A stretch of 58,188 nucleotides of DNA, from the NCBI GenBank assembly GCA_013285685.1, contig JABDHD010000009.1:1-58188 (forward strand), written 5' to 3'. This DNA is from Bacteroidota bacterium. GTDB lineage: Bacteria > Bacteroidota > Bacteroidia > Sphingobacteriales > Sphingobacteriaceae. The notes beneath the pieces were generated by a model. The model did no database searches and had not been told where the DNA came from. It was given only the letters and a program-made list of their open reading frames with translations. The translations under genes were made by a program, and so were the position numbers. Of this stretch, positions 24,959 to 32,844 are shown piece by piece. Positions within the stretch are counted from its first letter, which is position 1. The number at the start of each line of letters is the position of its first letter.

Positions 24959-25427
24959 CCTTTCCCCGGGTAAAAAAATACTCAATAACCAGGTTGCCAG
25001 GTTTGTATTTTCGGCAGGCGCAGGCTTTTTGGTGGATATAGGGTTATTTTACCTGCTCTCTCATAATCTCGACCCGAAAAAACGTTACCAGTTCCTTTTT
25101 TTAAACATCCACAATTATTGGGTATTTTTCTCCGTGTCTTTTTTTTCGGGCGTGCTGGTTAACTTTCTGATCACGCGCTACCTGGTTTTTACCGAATCGA
25201 CAACTTCATTTGCAAAGCAGTTCAGCAGGTTTGTCGGCGTTGCCGTGTTGGGGTATTTTGCCAACCTGGCCGTGTTGACTTTTTTTATCGAGGCCCTTCA
25301 TTTTTATCCTCCGGTGGCCCGGATCACGGCCGCGTTGAGCTTGTTCTTTGCCAGTTTTTTCATCCACAAATTCTTCTCGTTCAGCCTGGCGCTCAGGCAT
25401 CAAACACCGGGAAAAGTAAAAAGATAA
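24951..25427 (+). CDS. GtrA-family small membrane protein
   Basis: A 158-residue protein with four hydrophobic segments. The GtrA/DPMS family opening is readable: [20 protein letters not shown] (13-32). It ends with a basic tail. Family members are thought to help flip or position undecaprenyl-phosphate sugars for cell-surface glycosylation. It overlaps lgt by 8 bp, so it is in the mtaB-lgt transcript. There is no glycosyltransferase next to it, so its partner is unknown. Confidence 0.85.
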   Translation: MVNLSPGKKILNNQVARFVFSAGAGFLVDIGLFYLLSHNLDPKKRYQFLFLNIHNYWVFFSVSFFSGVLVNFLITRYLVFTESTTSFAKQFSRFVGVAVLGYFANLAVLTFFIEALHFYPPVARITAALSLFFASFFIHKFFSFSLALRHQTPGKVKR

Positions 25428-25430
25428 TAG

Positions 25431-25602
25431 TCACGAATTTATTTACACGAATTTATTTACACGAATTTCACGAATAAAGACGAATGGACACGAATGTCCG
25501 TTTGGTTGATTGGGCTATTCATTCATCTTATTTGGTGGGTACTTGTGTAGAAATTTTTTGTTAGCACCCATTCGTTTTAATTCGTGAAATTCGTGTTTAT
25601 TT
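25431..25602. repeat. CACGAATTT palindrome before the IMPase gene
   Basis: The left arm (25431-25497) has repeated CACGAATTT, CACGAATAA and CACGAATG words. The right arm (25565-25602) reads CATTCG...AATTCGTGAAATTCGTG. The arms can pair over 35-40 nt with breaks. A second copy lies on the other side of the gene at 26397-26546. Confidence 0.85.
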
Positions 25603-25609
25603 AATTATT

Positions 25610-26395
25610 ATGTTTGAGCAGTTGACACAACAGGTTATCACCGTTGCCAAAGAGGCCGGCGCTTTCATCAGGGAGCAAAGAAAAACCTTTTCGCCAGACC
25701 AAATCGAATTTAAAGGCCTAAACGACCTGGTTTCCTACGTGGATAAAACGGCTGAGCAAATGATTGTCGCAGCACTCGAAAAGCTATTGCCTGAAGCCGG
25801 ATTTCTCACAGAGGAAAAGACGATTAACCGGACCGGAGAACGTTATAACTGGATTATCGACCCGCTCGACGGCACCACCAATTTTATCCATGGCCTGCCG
25901 GTTTTTTCGGTAAGCATAGCCTTGCAGGATGGGGAGGAACTGGTTTTGGGTGTGGTGTATGAAATTAACCAGGATGAATGCTTTTATGCCTGGCAGGGAT
26001 CACCTGCGTACCTTAATGGCGTTGAAATAAAAGTAAGTGCAGCCGGCGCCATCAGCAACAGCCTGCTGGCTACAGGTTTTCCTTACTATGACTTTACAAA
26101 ACAGCCTGCCTATATAGCCCTGTTTACCGAATTGATGAAAAGCTGCCACGGCCTGCGCAGGCTGGGTTCGGCCGCAGTCGACCTGGCCTACACCGCGTGC
26201 GGCCGGTTTGATGGCTATTACGAATACAACCTGAATGCCTGGGACGTTGCAGCCGGAATACTTATTGTACGCCAGGCCGGGGGCGATGTCGTAAACTTTA
26301 AAGGGGGTAATGAAATTTTAAACACCCGGGAATTATTGGCAACTAACGGTAAAATAACGGGGGAGATGCTGGAAACTATCGCAAAATATTTCTAA
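25610..26395 (+). CDS. Inositol monophosphatase family protein
   Basis: A 261-residue Mg2+-dependent phosphatase. Metal ligands are in place: Glu68/Glu69 in TEEKT, Asp84 and Asp87 in WIIDPLDGTTNF (81-92), and Asp212 in WDVAAGI. This is the SuhB/IMPase class. The substrate may be inositol-1-phosphate or, as often in bacteria, another sugar phosphate or 3'-phosphoadenosine phosphate; it is not readable here. It is cytoplasmic and monocistronic. The gene sits between two copies of the same CACGAAT palindrome. Confidence 0.93.
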   Translation: MFEQLTQQVITVAKEAGAFIREQRKTFSPDQIEFKGLNDLVSYVDKTAEQMIVAALEKLLPEAGFLTEEKTINRTGERYNWIIDPLDGTTNFIHGLPVFSVSIALQDGEELVLGVVYEINQDECFYAWQGSPAYLNGVEIKVSAAGAISNSLLATGFPYYDFTKQPAYIALFTELMKSCHGLRRLGSAAVDLAYTACGRFDGYYEYNLNAWDVAAGILIVRQAGGDVVNFKGGNEILNTRELLATNGKITGEMLETIAKYF

Positions 26396-26396
26396 T

Positions 26397-26546
26397 TAAC
26401 ACGAATATTCACGAATTTATTCGAATTGCACGAATTAAGAAAGAGAATTTTTGCTAATTTCAATTAGTGAGCGAATGAAATGATTTCACTAACCATCACG
26501 AACAAGATTAGTGTAATTCGAATAAATTCGTGAATATTCGTGTCGA
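26397..26546. repeat. CACGAATATTC palindrome after the IMPase gene
   Basis: ACACGAATATTCACGAATTT (starting 26399) faces AATTCGTGAATATTCGTGT (26524-26542). The right arm runs into the 3' end of the convergent nfu gene at 26547. It is the same word family as 25431-25602. It could serve as a two-way transcription stop. Confidence 0.85.
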
Positions 26547-27098
26547 TTACATGGCTTCAGATACCACCTCGGTAACCTCGGGAACCATCCGCTTCAGCAG
26601 GTTTTCGATGCCTGCCTTTAAGGTGACGGTTGATGAAGGGCATCCGCTGCACGAGCCGCGTAATTCAACGGTTACTTTACCGTCTTCGTATGATTTATAA
26701 GCGATAGCGCCACCGTCCTGCTCAACGGCCGGGCGAACATAGTCATTTAATATCTGCTGTATTTTGATCTCGGTATCGGTACCCTCAAAGTCGGTGTTTT
26801 CGATGTGCTCTTCTACTTTCACCTTTAATTCCGACTCCACCGCGCCTTTTACAAATTCCTTCAGAATCGGCATGATGTCCTCCCAGCTGTCGCCGTCAAA
26901 TTTTGTGACGGTAACAAAGTTGCTGGCAAAAAAAACGCCGTTAACAAACGAAAACTTAAACAATTCCTTCGCGAAAGGAGAGTTTTCAGCGCTTTCCCTG
27001 GTAGCATAATCAACGCTGCCGTTGATCAGCAACTTGTTCACAATGAACTTCATGGTTGCCGGGTTGGGGGTCGATTCTGTATATACGTTGATATTCAT
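26547..27098 (-). CDS. Fe-S cluster scaffold, Nfu/NifU type
   Basis: The start is set at the ATG at 27098, where MNINVYTESTPNP begins as in Nfu_N domains; an upstream ATG at 27125 would add nine unneeded residues. The 183-residue protein has an Nfu N-terminal domain (1-88) and a C-terminal NifU domain with the cluster-binding pair Cys150-x-x-Cys153 (SCSGCPSS). It receives a [4Fe-4S] cluster and passes it to target enzymes in the cytoplasm. A -7 word lies at 27127-27134. It has no suf or isc gene beside it. Confidence 0.93.
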   Translation of the reverse strand: MNINVYTESTPNPATMKFIVNKLLINGSVDYATRESAENSPFAKELFKFSFVNGVFFASNFVTVTKFDGDSWEDIMPILKEFVKGAVESELKVKVEEHIENTDFEGTDTEIKIQQILNDYVRPAVEQDGGAIAYKSYEDGKVTVELRGSCSGCPSSTVTLKAGIENLLKRMVPEVTEVVSEAM

Positions 27099-27126
27099 TT
27101 TAATTTCTTTTATCCAATTGAACAAA

Positions 27127-27134
27127 CAAAGGTA
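27127..27134 (-). promoter_or_regulatory. -7 element for the Nfu gene
   Basis: Read on the minus strand the word is TACCTTTG, an exact TAnnTTTG match, ending 28 nt before the ATG at 27098. No -33 TTTG at the usual distance. Confidence 0.6.
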
Positions 27135-27213
27135 GACAGGTTTTTGATTTATTCAGTCTTAATAACTCGTTATGACGGCTGGCTGACTTTCGTAGGCAGT
27201 TAAACGGCACACT

Positions 27214-27501
27214 TTAGTCGGTATATAAGCCAATAACTTTGTCACATGCTGTGTCAAGGTGAAACCAGAGTGTCTTTTTTATTGCGAATGTCTGATGCGA
27301 GATTTGAAATCCGTCTATTAATCCAACGGTCTGGTCGTTTGATAATTTAGTGAATTTCATCCGACGAGATAAATCAACACCCTCATGAAGATATTCCTTT
27401 ACAGTTTCTTCCGCTTTTTGCTGCTTTGTCTGAAAGATTCCTATGCTCTTGTTTTTACAGCTCAAGAGAACAATAAATCCTGCGAATAATAGTTTTTTCA
27501 C
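27214..27501 (-). CDS. Small lipoprotein, 95 aa
   Basis: It starts with GTG at 27501 (Met-Lys-Lys-Leu-Leu) and carries a short lipoprotein signal with the lipobox LLSC (Cys15). The mature part has about 80 residues, with a basic patch around residue 46-50 (SRRMK) and a Cys near the C-terminus. I do not recognise it. It lies 23 bp downstream of purB on the same strand and may share its transcript, but the two are unlikely to be related in function. Confidence 0.6.
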   Translation of the reverse strand: MKKLLFAGFIVLLSCKNKSIGIFQTKQQKAEETVKEYLHEGVDLSRRMKFTKLSNDQTVGLIDGFQISHQTFAIKKTLWFHLDTACDKVIGLYTD

Positions 27502-27524
27502 AAAAAACAGAAATTAGGTTTCAA

Positions 27525-28868
27525 CTAAATCCCCGTATAATTCAAAGGAGTAATTCCCTTTATTTCTTCTTTTACTTCGGCCGAAACATCCAACCCTTCA
27601 ACAAAAGCTGCAATCGTCGCCGCGTTTACCTGGCTGTTCGTTCTTGTAAGGTCTTTTAAAGCTTCGTAAGGGTTGGGATAGCCATCCCTGCGAAGGATAG
27701 TTTGTATCGCTTCCGCAACCACTGCCCAGTTTGCCTCCAGATGTGCATTAATGGCGTCGGTATTTAGTAAAAGTTTGTTTAATCCTTTCATGGTCGATTT
27801 AATAGCGATCATGGTGTGGGCGACCGGTACGCCAATGTTCCGCAAAACAGTAGAGTCGGTCAGGTCCCTTTGCAGCCGCGATACGGGCAGCTTGGCCGAA
27901 AAATGTTCAAATAAAGCGTTGGCAATACCCAGGTTCCCTTCCGAGTTTTCAAAATCGATCGGGTTTACCTTATGCGGCATGGCCGAAGAGCCTATTTCGC
28001 CGGCTTTGATCTGCTGCTTAAAATAATTCATGCTGATATAAGCCCAAATATCCCGGTCCAGGTCGATAAGTATGGTATTGATCCTTTTTAAAGCATCGCA
28101 TTGCGCGGCAAAATTATCGTAATGTTCAATCTGCGTAGTATACTGCGACCGGCTCAAACCCAAGATATCGTTAACGAAGTGATTGCCGAAAGCTTTCCAA
28201 TCGATGCCCGGATAGGCAATCTGATGCGCATTATAATTTCCGGTAGCACCTCCAAATTTTGCAGAATAAGGTATGCGCTCCAATTGGATTAGCTGATTTT
28301 CCAGCCGTTCCACAAAAACCATTATTTCTTTTCCCAGCCGGCTTGGCGATGCAGGCTGCCCGTGGGTATGCGCCAGCATAGGTATAGCTGCCCAGTCGGT
28401 GGCGTAAGCATTTAGTTTGGCTACCAACTCTGTTATCGCTGGGTAATAAACCTCGTCCATTGCCAGCTTAAACGAGTAGGGGATAGCGGTATTATTAATA
28501 TCCTGCGAAGTAAGCCCAAAGTGGATAAACTCTTTATAAGCTTCCAACCCAAGTTTATCGAATTCCGTTTTGATAAAATACTCAACCGCCTTAACATCAT
28601 GATTGGTGATCTTTTCTATATCCTTGATACTTTGTGCGTCGTTTTCGCCGAAATTTTTATAGATATCGCGTAACTTTTCTGTCGCATTTTTATCAAAAGA
28701 TCGTAATTGAGGCAAAGGATGTTCGCACAAGGCGATGAAGTACTCGATTTCAACAAACACCCGGTATTTGATCAGCGCAAATTCGGAAAAGTATGCGGCC
28801 AGGTTTGCTGTTGTATTTCGATAGCGGCCATCGATTGGTGAAATTGCTGAAAGCGGTGTAAGTATCAT
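27525..28868 (-). CDS. purB: Adenylosuccinate lyase
   Basis: The start is put at the ATG at 28868 (MILTPLSAISPIDGRY), matching the usual N-terminus; the frame is open to 28889. The 447-residue protein has the fumarase/aspartase superfamily signature GSSAMPHKVNP (293-303), with its flexible catalytic Ser loop, and AHTHGQPASPS (167-177) with catalytic His. It cleaves SAICAR and adenylosuccinate in purine synthesis, as a homotetramer. The length and SPIDGRY motif match the E. coli-type enzyme. A -7 word lies at 28887-28894. Confidence 0.97.
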   Translation of the reverse strand: MILTPLSAISPIDGRYRNTTANLAAYFSEFALIKYRVFVEIEYFIALCEHPLPQLRSFDKNATEKLRDIYKNFGENDAQSIKDIEKITNHDVKAVEYFIKTEFDKLGLEAYKEFIHFGLTSQDINNTAIPYSFKLAMDEVYYPAITELVAKLNAYATDWAAIPMLAHTHGQPASPSRLGKEIMVFVERLENQLIQLERIPYSAKFGGATGNYNAHQIAYPGIDWKAFGNHFVNDILGLSRSQYTTQIEHYDNFAAQCDALKRINTILIDLDRDIWAYISMNYFKQQIKAGEIGSSAMPHKVNPIDFENSEGNLGIANALFEHFSAKLPVSRLQRDLTDSTVLRNIGVPVAHTMIAIKSTMKGLNKLLLNTDAINAHLEANWAVVAEAIQTILRRDGYPNPYEALKDLTRTNSQVNAATIAAFVEGLDVSAEVKEEIKGITPLNYTGI

Positions 28869-28886
28869 CCGGTGTTGTATTTTTTG

Positions 28887-28894
28887 CAAAGATA
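28887..28894 (-). promoter_or_regulatory. -7 element for purB
   Basis: TATCTTTG, then CAAAA, on the minus strand. It matches TAnnTTTG and ends 18 nt before the ATG at 28868, so the leader is about 12 nt. Confidence 0.6.
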
Positions 28895-28928
28895 ATAATT
28901 AAGTGGGGGGATTGGTTTTGTTCGTCAA

Positions 28929-29400
28929 TTAACCGCAAAGGCCGCAAAGATTTTTCGCAAAGAACGCAAAGTATAAAGTACGATGACAGAAGATGAAATA
29001 TCAAATAAAGTTATCGGGTGTGGAATTTATGTTCATAAAGCCCTGGGGCCGGGATTATTGGAAAGTGCTTATAAAGAATGTTTGTTTTATAAGTTGGTTC
29101 AGTCAGGTTTATATGTGGAAAAAGAAAAGCCCATGCCTCTAATTTTTGAAGACGTAAGGTTGGACGTAGGATATCGCATCGATTTGTTAGTAGAAAACAA
29201 ACTGATAATTGAAATAAAAAGTGTCGAAGAACTTACAGATGTTCACTTAGCGCAAACTTTAACGTACTTGAAACTCGGAAATTTTAAATTGGGGTTACTG
29301 ATGAACTTTAATGTCTTGAGATTAAAAGATGGTATATAAAGAGTGATAAATAGCCCTCTGTGACCTTTGCGAAAAACCTTTGCGCCCTTTGCGGTTAAAC
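28929..29400. mobile_element. 472-bp inverted-repeat unit carrying a GxxExxY gene
   Basis: The left end (28929-28972) and the reverse complement of the right end (about 29354-29400) agree at 32 of 34 positions. Both start TTAACCGCAAAGG, then CGCAAAG, then TTTTTCGCAAAG. The arms are made of GCAAAG words and enclose exactly one gene. No target duplication could be made out. Related words without a gene occur at 47897-48074 and 54579-54690. I infer a mobile or formerly mobile unit; no family is known to me. Confidence 0.6.
28983..29339 (+). CDS. GxxExxY protein, PD-(D/E)XK nuclease fold
   Basis: A 118-residue protein whose naming motif is present as Gly24-x-x-Glu27-x-x-Tyr30 (GPGLLESAY). It belongs to the GxxExxY family in the PD-(D/E)XK superfamily. 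The nuclease-like core is intact, with Asp67 (YRIDLL), Glu77-x-Lys79 (EIK) and Gln91. Its biological role is not established. The gene begins 11 bp inside the left inverted repeat and ends about 15 bp before the right one, so the arms must be part of the same unit. It is divergent from purB. That it acts on its own flanking repeats is a hypothesis only. Confidence 0.9.
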   Translation: MTEDEISNKVIGCGIYVHKALGPGLLESAYKECLFYKLVQSGLYVEKEKPMPLIFEDVRLDVGYRIDLLVENKLIIEIKSVEELTDVHLAQTLTYLKLGNFKLGLLMNFNVLRLKDGI

Positions 29401-29513
29401 TACCTTTGGCGCAAAGTGCCCTACATATTGTCATTATCCACGCCTGCAGGTTATAAAAAGTCGAAATAAATTTGCCATGTTAACTCAAATGTCAGGGAAA
29501 GGTAATTTACTCA

Positions 29514-29550
29514 GGAAACTTTGAAATCTAAAAATGTTTCCATAGTTTTG
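29514..29550 (+). promoter_or_regulatory. Promoter and likely TetR operator of the efflux operon
   Basis: TTTG at 29520-29523, exactly 19 nt of spacer, then TAGTTTTG at 29543-29550: a full match to the Bacteroidota promoter. GGAAAC (29514-29519) and GTTTCC (29536-29541) form an inverted repeat that brackets the -33 box and spacer, a sensible site for the TetR protein encoded next. The ATG follows 13 nt after the -7 box. Confidence 0.75.
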
Positions 29551-29563
29551 ACCCGAAAAGTCA

Positions 29564-30175
29564 ATGAGTCAAACAGAGCGAATAGTTTCAGGCAGCGAAG
29601 AGCTGTTTTTGAAGGCCGGCATAAAGAGCGTTACGATGGATGATATTGCCACGCACCTGGGCATGTCGAAAAAAACCATCTACCAGTTTTTTAAGGATAA
29701 AAACGAATTGGTATTTGCGCTGGTAAAGAAAAAGTTAAAGGATGATGAAGACCAGGTGGCCGCTATCATCAGCCAGTCGGGTAATGTGATCGAGGAGATG
29801 ATCAACATGATGAAGTGTTCGGAAGAAATTTTTTCAAGGATCAACCCCATCGTGATACACGATCTGCAAAAATATCATCCCGAAGCCTGGAAACAGTTCC
29901 AGGATTTTAAATCAGGTGTTTTGGTGCACACCCTTGAGCAATTACTGAGCAAGGGCATCAAACAAGGGTATATCAGGCCTGATATTGATGTGAAGATACT
30001 GGCCCGGATGCGGGTGGCACAGGTGGAGATGGGTTTTAATGCCGCCATATTCCCGCTTGCTGAATTTAACACGTGGAAGGTGCAACAGCAGCTTTTGGAA
30101 CACTTTAATTATGGCATATGCACATTAAAGGGCTATAAATTACTTAACCAGTACAAAAATATCATTGAAGAATAA
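29564..30175 (+). CDS. TetR-family regulator of the efflux operon
   Basis: A 203-residue regulator. The N-terminal helix-turn-helix covers about 5-50 (TMDDIATHLGMSKKTIYQFF at about 24-43). The helical ligand-binding domain follows. It is the first gene of the TetR-TolC-MFP-RND operon and lies right behind the promoter/operator at 29514-29550, so it most likely represses its own operon. The inducer is unknown. The gap to the tolC-like gene is 101 bp. Confidence 0.93.
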   Translation: MSQTERIVSGSEELFLKAGIKSVTMDDIATHLGMSKKTIYQFFKDKNELVFALVKKKLKDDEDQVAAIISQSGNVIEEMINMMKCSEEIFSRINPIVIHDLQKYHPEAWKQFQDFKSGVLVHTLEQLLSKGIKQGYIRPDIDVKILARMRVAQVEMGFNAAIFPLAEFNTWKVQQQLLEHFNYGICTLKGYKLLNQYKNIIEE

Positions 30176-30276
30176 AAACTGCTGACATAGGGTTGTCACC
30201 CGCCGGAGTTTATTTTGCGGCAGATGTCCAATTCAGCATTAAAAAAATGTTATACGAACGAATCACAACGATAAAA

Positions 30277-31692
30277 ATGAAACATATACTAATAATAGCT
30301 TCTTTCTTATGTGCCATCGGCCTAAACAGCTACGCGCAGCAGGACACGAGTAAAAATCAAACGTACAATTTTTCGGTAGCGGATTGTGTAAACTATGCTT
30401 ACCAGCACCAGGATACCGTTGTTAATGCGGCGTTGGATGTAAAAAGCGCGGGCTATCATGTTAAAGAAATAATAGGCCAGGGATATCCGCAAATCAGCGG
30501 CTCTGCCAATTTTCAGGATTACCTAAAAACGCCGGTTGTTCTGTTTCCCGATTTTATAACGCCACTTGTGTATGGTGTGCTCGCAAAAGAGGGTGTAAAA
30601 AATGGTAGTGGCGGCGTTATTACCGTGCCCGCGGGTGCGGGCCTCGTTCCGGTAAATTTCACGCAAAAATACAATTCGAGCCTTGGCGCAACGCTTAATC
30701 AAATACTTTTTGATCCTAATTATATTGTTGGTTTGCAAGCTCGTACAACTTACAAGCAATTGTATGAGCGGGCATATTCGCGCACACGGATTCAAACTAA
30801 TGTTAATGTAACTAAAGCCTATTACCAGGTACTTACAAGCGTTGAGCAATTGCGAATATTGCAGGAAGACATTGATCAGCTCAAGAAGCAGGTTGATGAA
30901 ACTGTCGCCAGGAACAAACAAGGCTTTGTAGAAAAAATTGATGTTGACCGAATAACTGTTCAGTACAACTCATTAATTACAAACCGTGATAACATTATCA
31001 GGTTATTGGATTTAAACTTTCAACTGTTGAAATTTCAAATGGGGATGCCTATCGATCAGAAGTTAATGTTGAAAGACAAGTTAGAGGATATTCAACTCCC
31101 CGTTATGCAAGCAGATACGATAAATGATAGCACAGTCTACAAAAAACGGGTTGAGTATGGCTTATTGGAAACCCAGGAAAAACTGAACGAATATGATCTG
31201 AAAAGTAAAAAAGGGCAGTATTTGCCTAAATTAACTGCAAACGCCAGCTATTCAGCGGCTTACCAAAGCAATTCATTTGGTAGTTTATATTCAGCCGTTT
31301 ATCCCAGTTTTTATGTTGGCCTGACGTTAAGTGTTCCCATTTTCACTGGTTTCCAGCATCTTAACCAATATAAGCAATCGCAGATTACGGTGTTGAAGTC
31401 TCAGAATGATTTAATTGCGGCTAAAAACGCCCTAAACCTCCAGCTAAGCGAATCCAAAATTAGCTATATGAACGGGATACAAACATTAAACGACCAAAAA
31501 AAGAACCGCGAACTGGCAGAAGAAATTCTACGCGTGGCAAAAATAAAATATGAGCAGGGAGTAGGCTCCAGTCTCGAAGTGATCCAGGCGCAAACAGCAC
31601 TGCAGGATGCTGATAATACTTATATAAGTGGCCTGTATGACGCACTGATCAGCAAGGTTGATCTTGACAAAGCATACGGGCGAATTCAATAA
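30277..31692 (+). CDS. TolC-family outer-membrane efflux protein
   Basis: The start is set at ATG 30277, where a clean signal peptide begins (MKHILIIASFLCAIGLNSYAQ); the frame is open further upstream without a signal. The 471-residue mature protein has the TolC/OEP repeat pattern of long helices and short beta strands, e.g. ITVQYNSLITNRDNIIRL and the repeat-like segment near 400-460 ending VGSSLEVIQAQTALQDA. It forms the trimeric outer-membrane channel for the pump encoded next. It is followed by the membrane-fusion gene after 32 bp. Confidence 0.93.
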   Translation: MKHILIIASFLCAIGLNSYAQQDTSKNQTYNFSVADCVNYAYQHQDTVVNAALDVKSAGYHVKEIIGQGYPQISGSANFQDYLKTPVVLFPDFITPLVYGVLAKEGVKNGSGGVITVPAGAGLVPVNFTQKYNSSLGATLNQILFDPNYIVGLQARTTYKQLYERAYSRTRIQTNVNVTKAYYQVLTSVEQLRILQEDIDQLKKQVDETVARNKQGFVEKIDVDRITVQYNSLITNRDNIIRLLDLNFQLLKFQMGMPIDQKLMLKDKLEDIQLPVMQADTINDSTVYKKRVEYGLLETQEKLNEYDLKSKKGQYLPKLTANASYSAAYQSNSFGSLYSAVYPSFYVGLTLSVPIFTGFQHLNQYKQSQITVLKSQNDLIAAKNALNLQLSESKISYMNGIQTLNDQKKNRELAEEILRVAKIKYEQGVGSSLEVIQAQTALQDADNTYISGLYDALISKVDLDKAYGRIQ

Positions 31693-31724
31693 ACTGACTT
31701 AAACAATAAAACAACATAAACGAC

Positions 31725-32825
31725 ATGAAAAAAATATTATACTTTTCGGCGATCCTGGTCCTGGCGGCATGCAATAAACCAAAAGATAAGGCAAGCCAGT
31801 TGGCCGACTTGAAGAAAGAACAAGCGAAAATAGATTCGCAAATTGTAAAGCTGCAGGTCGAGCTGGGCAAAAAAGACTCGGTGAAGTCGATCGATGTGAG
31901 CACGGTAACCGTTACCCCCGGTAACTTTACCAATTATGTTGATTTACAGGGCCATATTGATGCGCAGGATAATGTGATCGCCTATCCACTGACCTCCGGT
32001 ACCATAACTAACCTATATGTTAAAGCGGGAGATCACGTTAGTAAAGGCCAGGTTTTGGCGCAGTTGGATAATAGTGTGCAACTTCAAAGCATCGCACAAT
32101 ATAAAGCGCAATTGGCGTTTGCCCAAACAAATTACGATAGGCAAAAAAACTTGTGGGATCAGAAAATTGGCACCGAAATCCAATACTTACAGGCGAAAAG
32201 TAGTTTGGAAGCCCTTCAGAGACAGGTGGACGGTTTGAAACAAACGGCTAATATGTACCGTATCGTAGCGCCCATCAGCGGTACCATTGATCAAATGGAT
32301 CTTAAACTTGGTCAGCTGGCAGGGCCGGGTGCTACCGGCATAAGGATCGTAAACACTGATAACCTAAAAGTAAAGGCGGATGTACCAGAATCGTATGCAA
32401 CGGATATTAACCAGGGTGACAATGTTAAAGTTGTTATCCCGGATGCAAATGATTCGCTGATGCTTAAAGTTAGCTTTGCGGCGAAAGTTATTGATGTGGG
32501 ATCTCGCAGCTTTGGCATCGAAATTAAGCTGCCGCAAAACAAAGCGTTCCGGCCCAACATGACGGCTACTATTCGCGTAGCCGACTATTCAAATAAAAAG
32601 TCGATTGCAGTGCCGTTAAATGCTATTCAACATTCCGACACCAGCTCATTTGTATTCGTCAACGAAAACGGGGTTGCTAAAAAACAAATGGTTAAGATAG
32701 GAAATACCTATGGTGGGAAATCTGAGATCGTGTCGGGGTTAAACGGCGGCGAACAGGTTGTCACCGAAGGCGCCAGCGAGATCGAAGACGGCGACAAACT
32801 AAAAGTATTGAACTCAGCTAACTAA
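31725..32825 (+). CDS. RND membrane-fusion protein (lipoprotein)
   Basis: A 366-residue periplasmic adaptor. Its signal ends in a lipobox (LAAC, Cys16), so it is anchored in the inner membrane. A coiled coil of KKEQAKIDSQIVKLQVELGKK type lies at about 28-48. The lipoyl/barrel-hybrid domains include SGTITNLYVKAGDHVSKGQV (about 93-112). This is the HlyD/AcrA-like class that links the RND pump to TolC. The pump gene begins 19 bp later. Confidence 0.93.
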   Translation: MKKILYFSAILVLAACNKPKDKASQLADLKKEQAKIDSQIVKLQVELGKKDSVKSIDVSTVTVTPGNFTNYVDLQGHIDAQDNVIAYPLTSGTITNLYVKAGDHVSKGQVLAQLDNSVQLQSIAQYKAQLAFAQTNYDRQKNLWDQKIGTEIQYLQAKSSLEALQRQVDGLKQTANMYRIVAPISGTIDQMDLKLGQLAGPGATGIRIVNTDNLKVKADVPESYATDINQGDNVKVVIPDANDSLMLKVSFAAKVIDVGSRSFGIEIKLPQNKAFRPNMTATIRVADYSNKKSIAVPLNAIQHSDTSSFVFVNENGVAKKQMVKIGNTYGGKSEIVSGLNGGEQVVTEGASEIEDGDKLKVLNSAN

Positions 32826-32844
32826 TCATTCAAAACAGATTGAT

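Noticed and set aside
28929..29400. Toxin-antitoxin pair or restriction system around the GxxExxY gene
   Set aside because: Only one gene lies between the inverted repeats, and no methylase or antitoxin-like gene is next to it.
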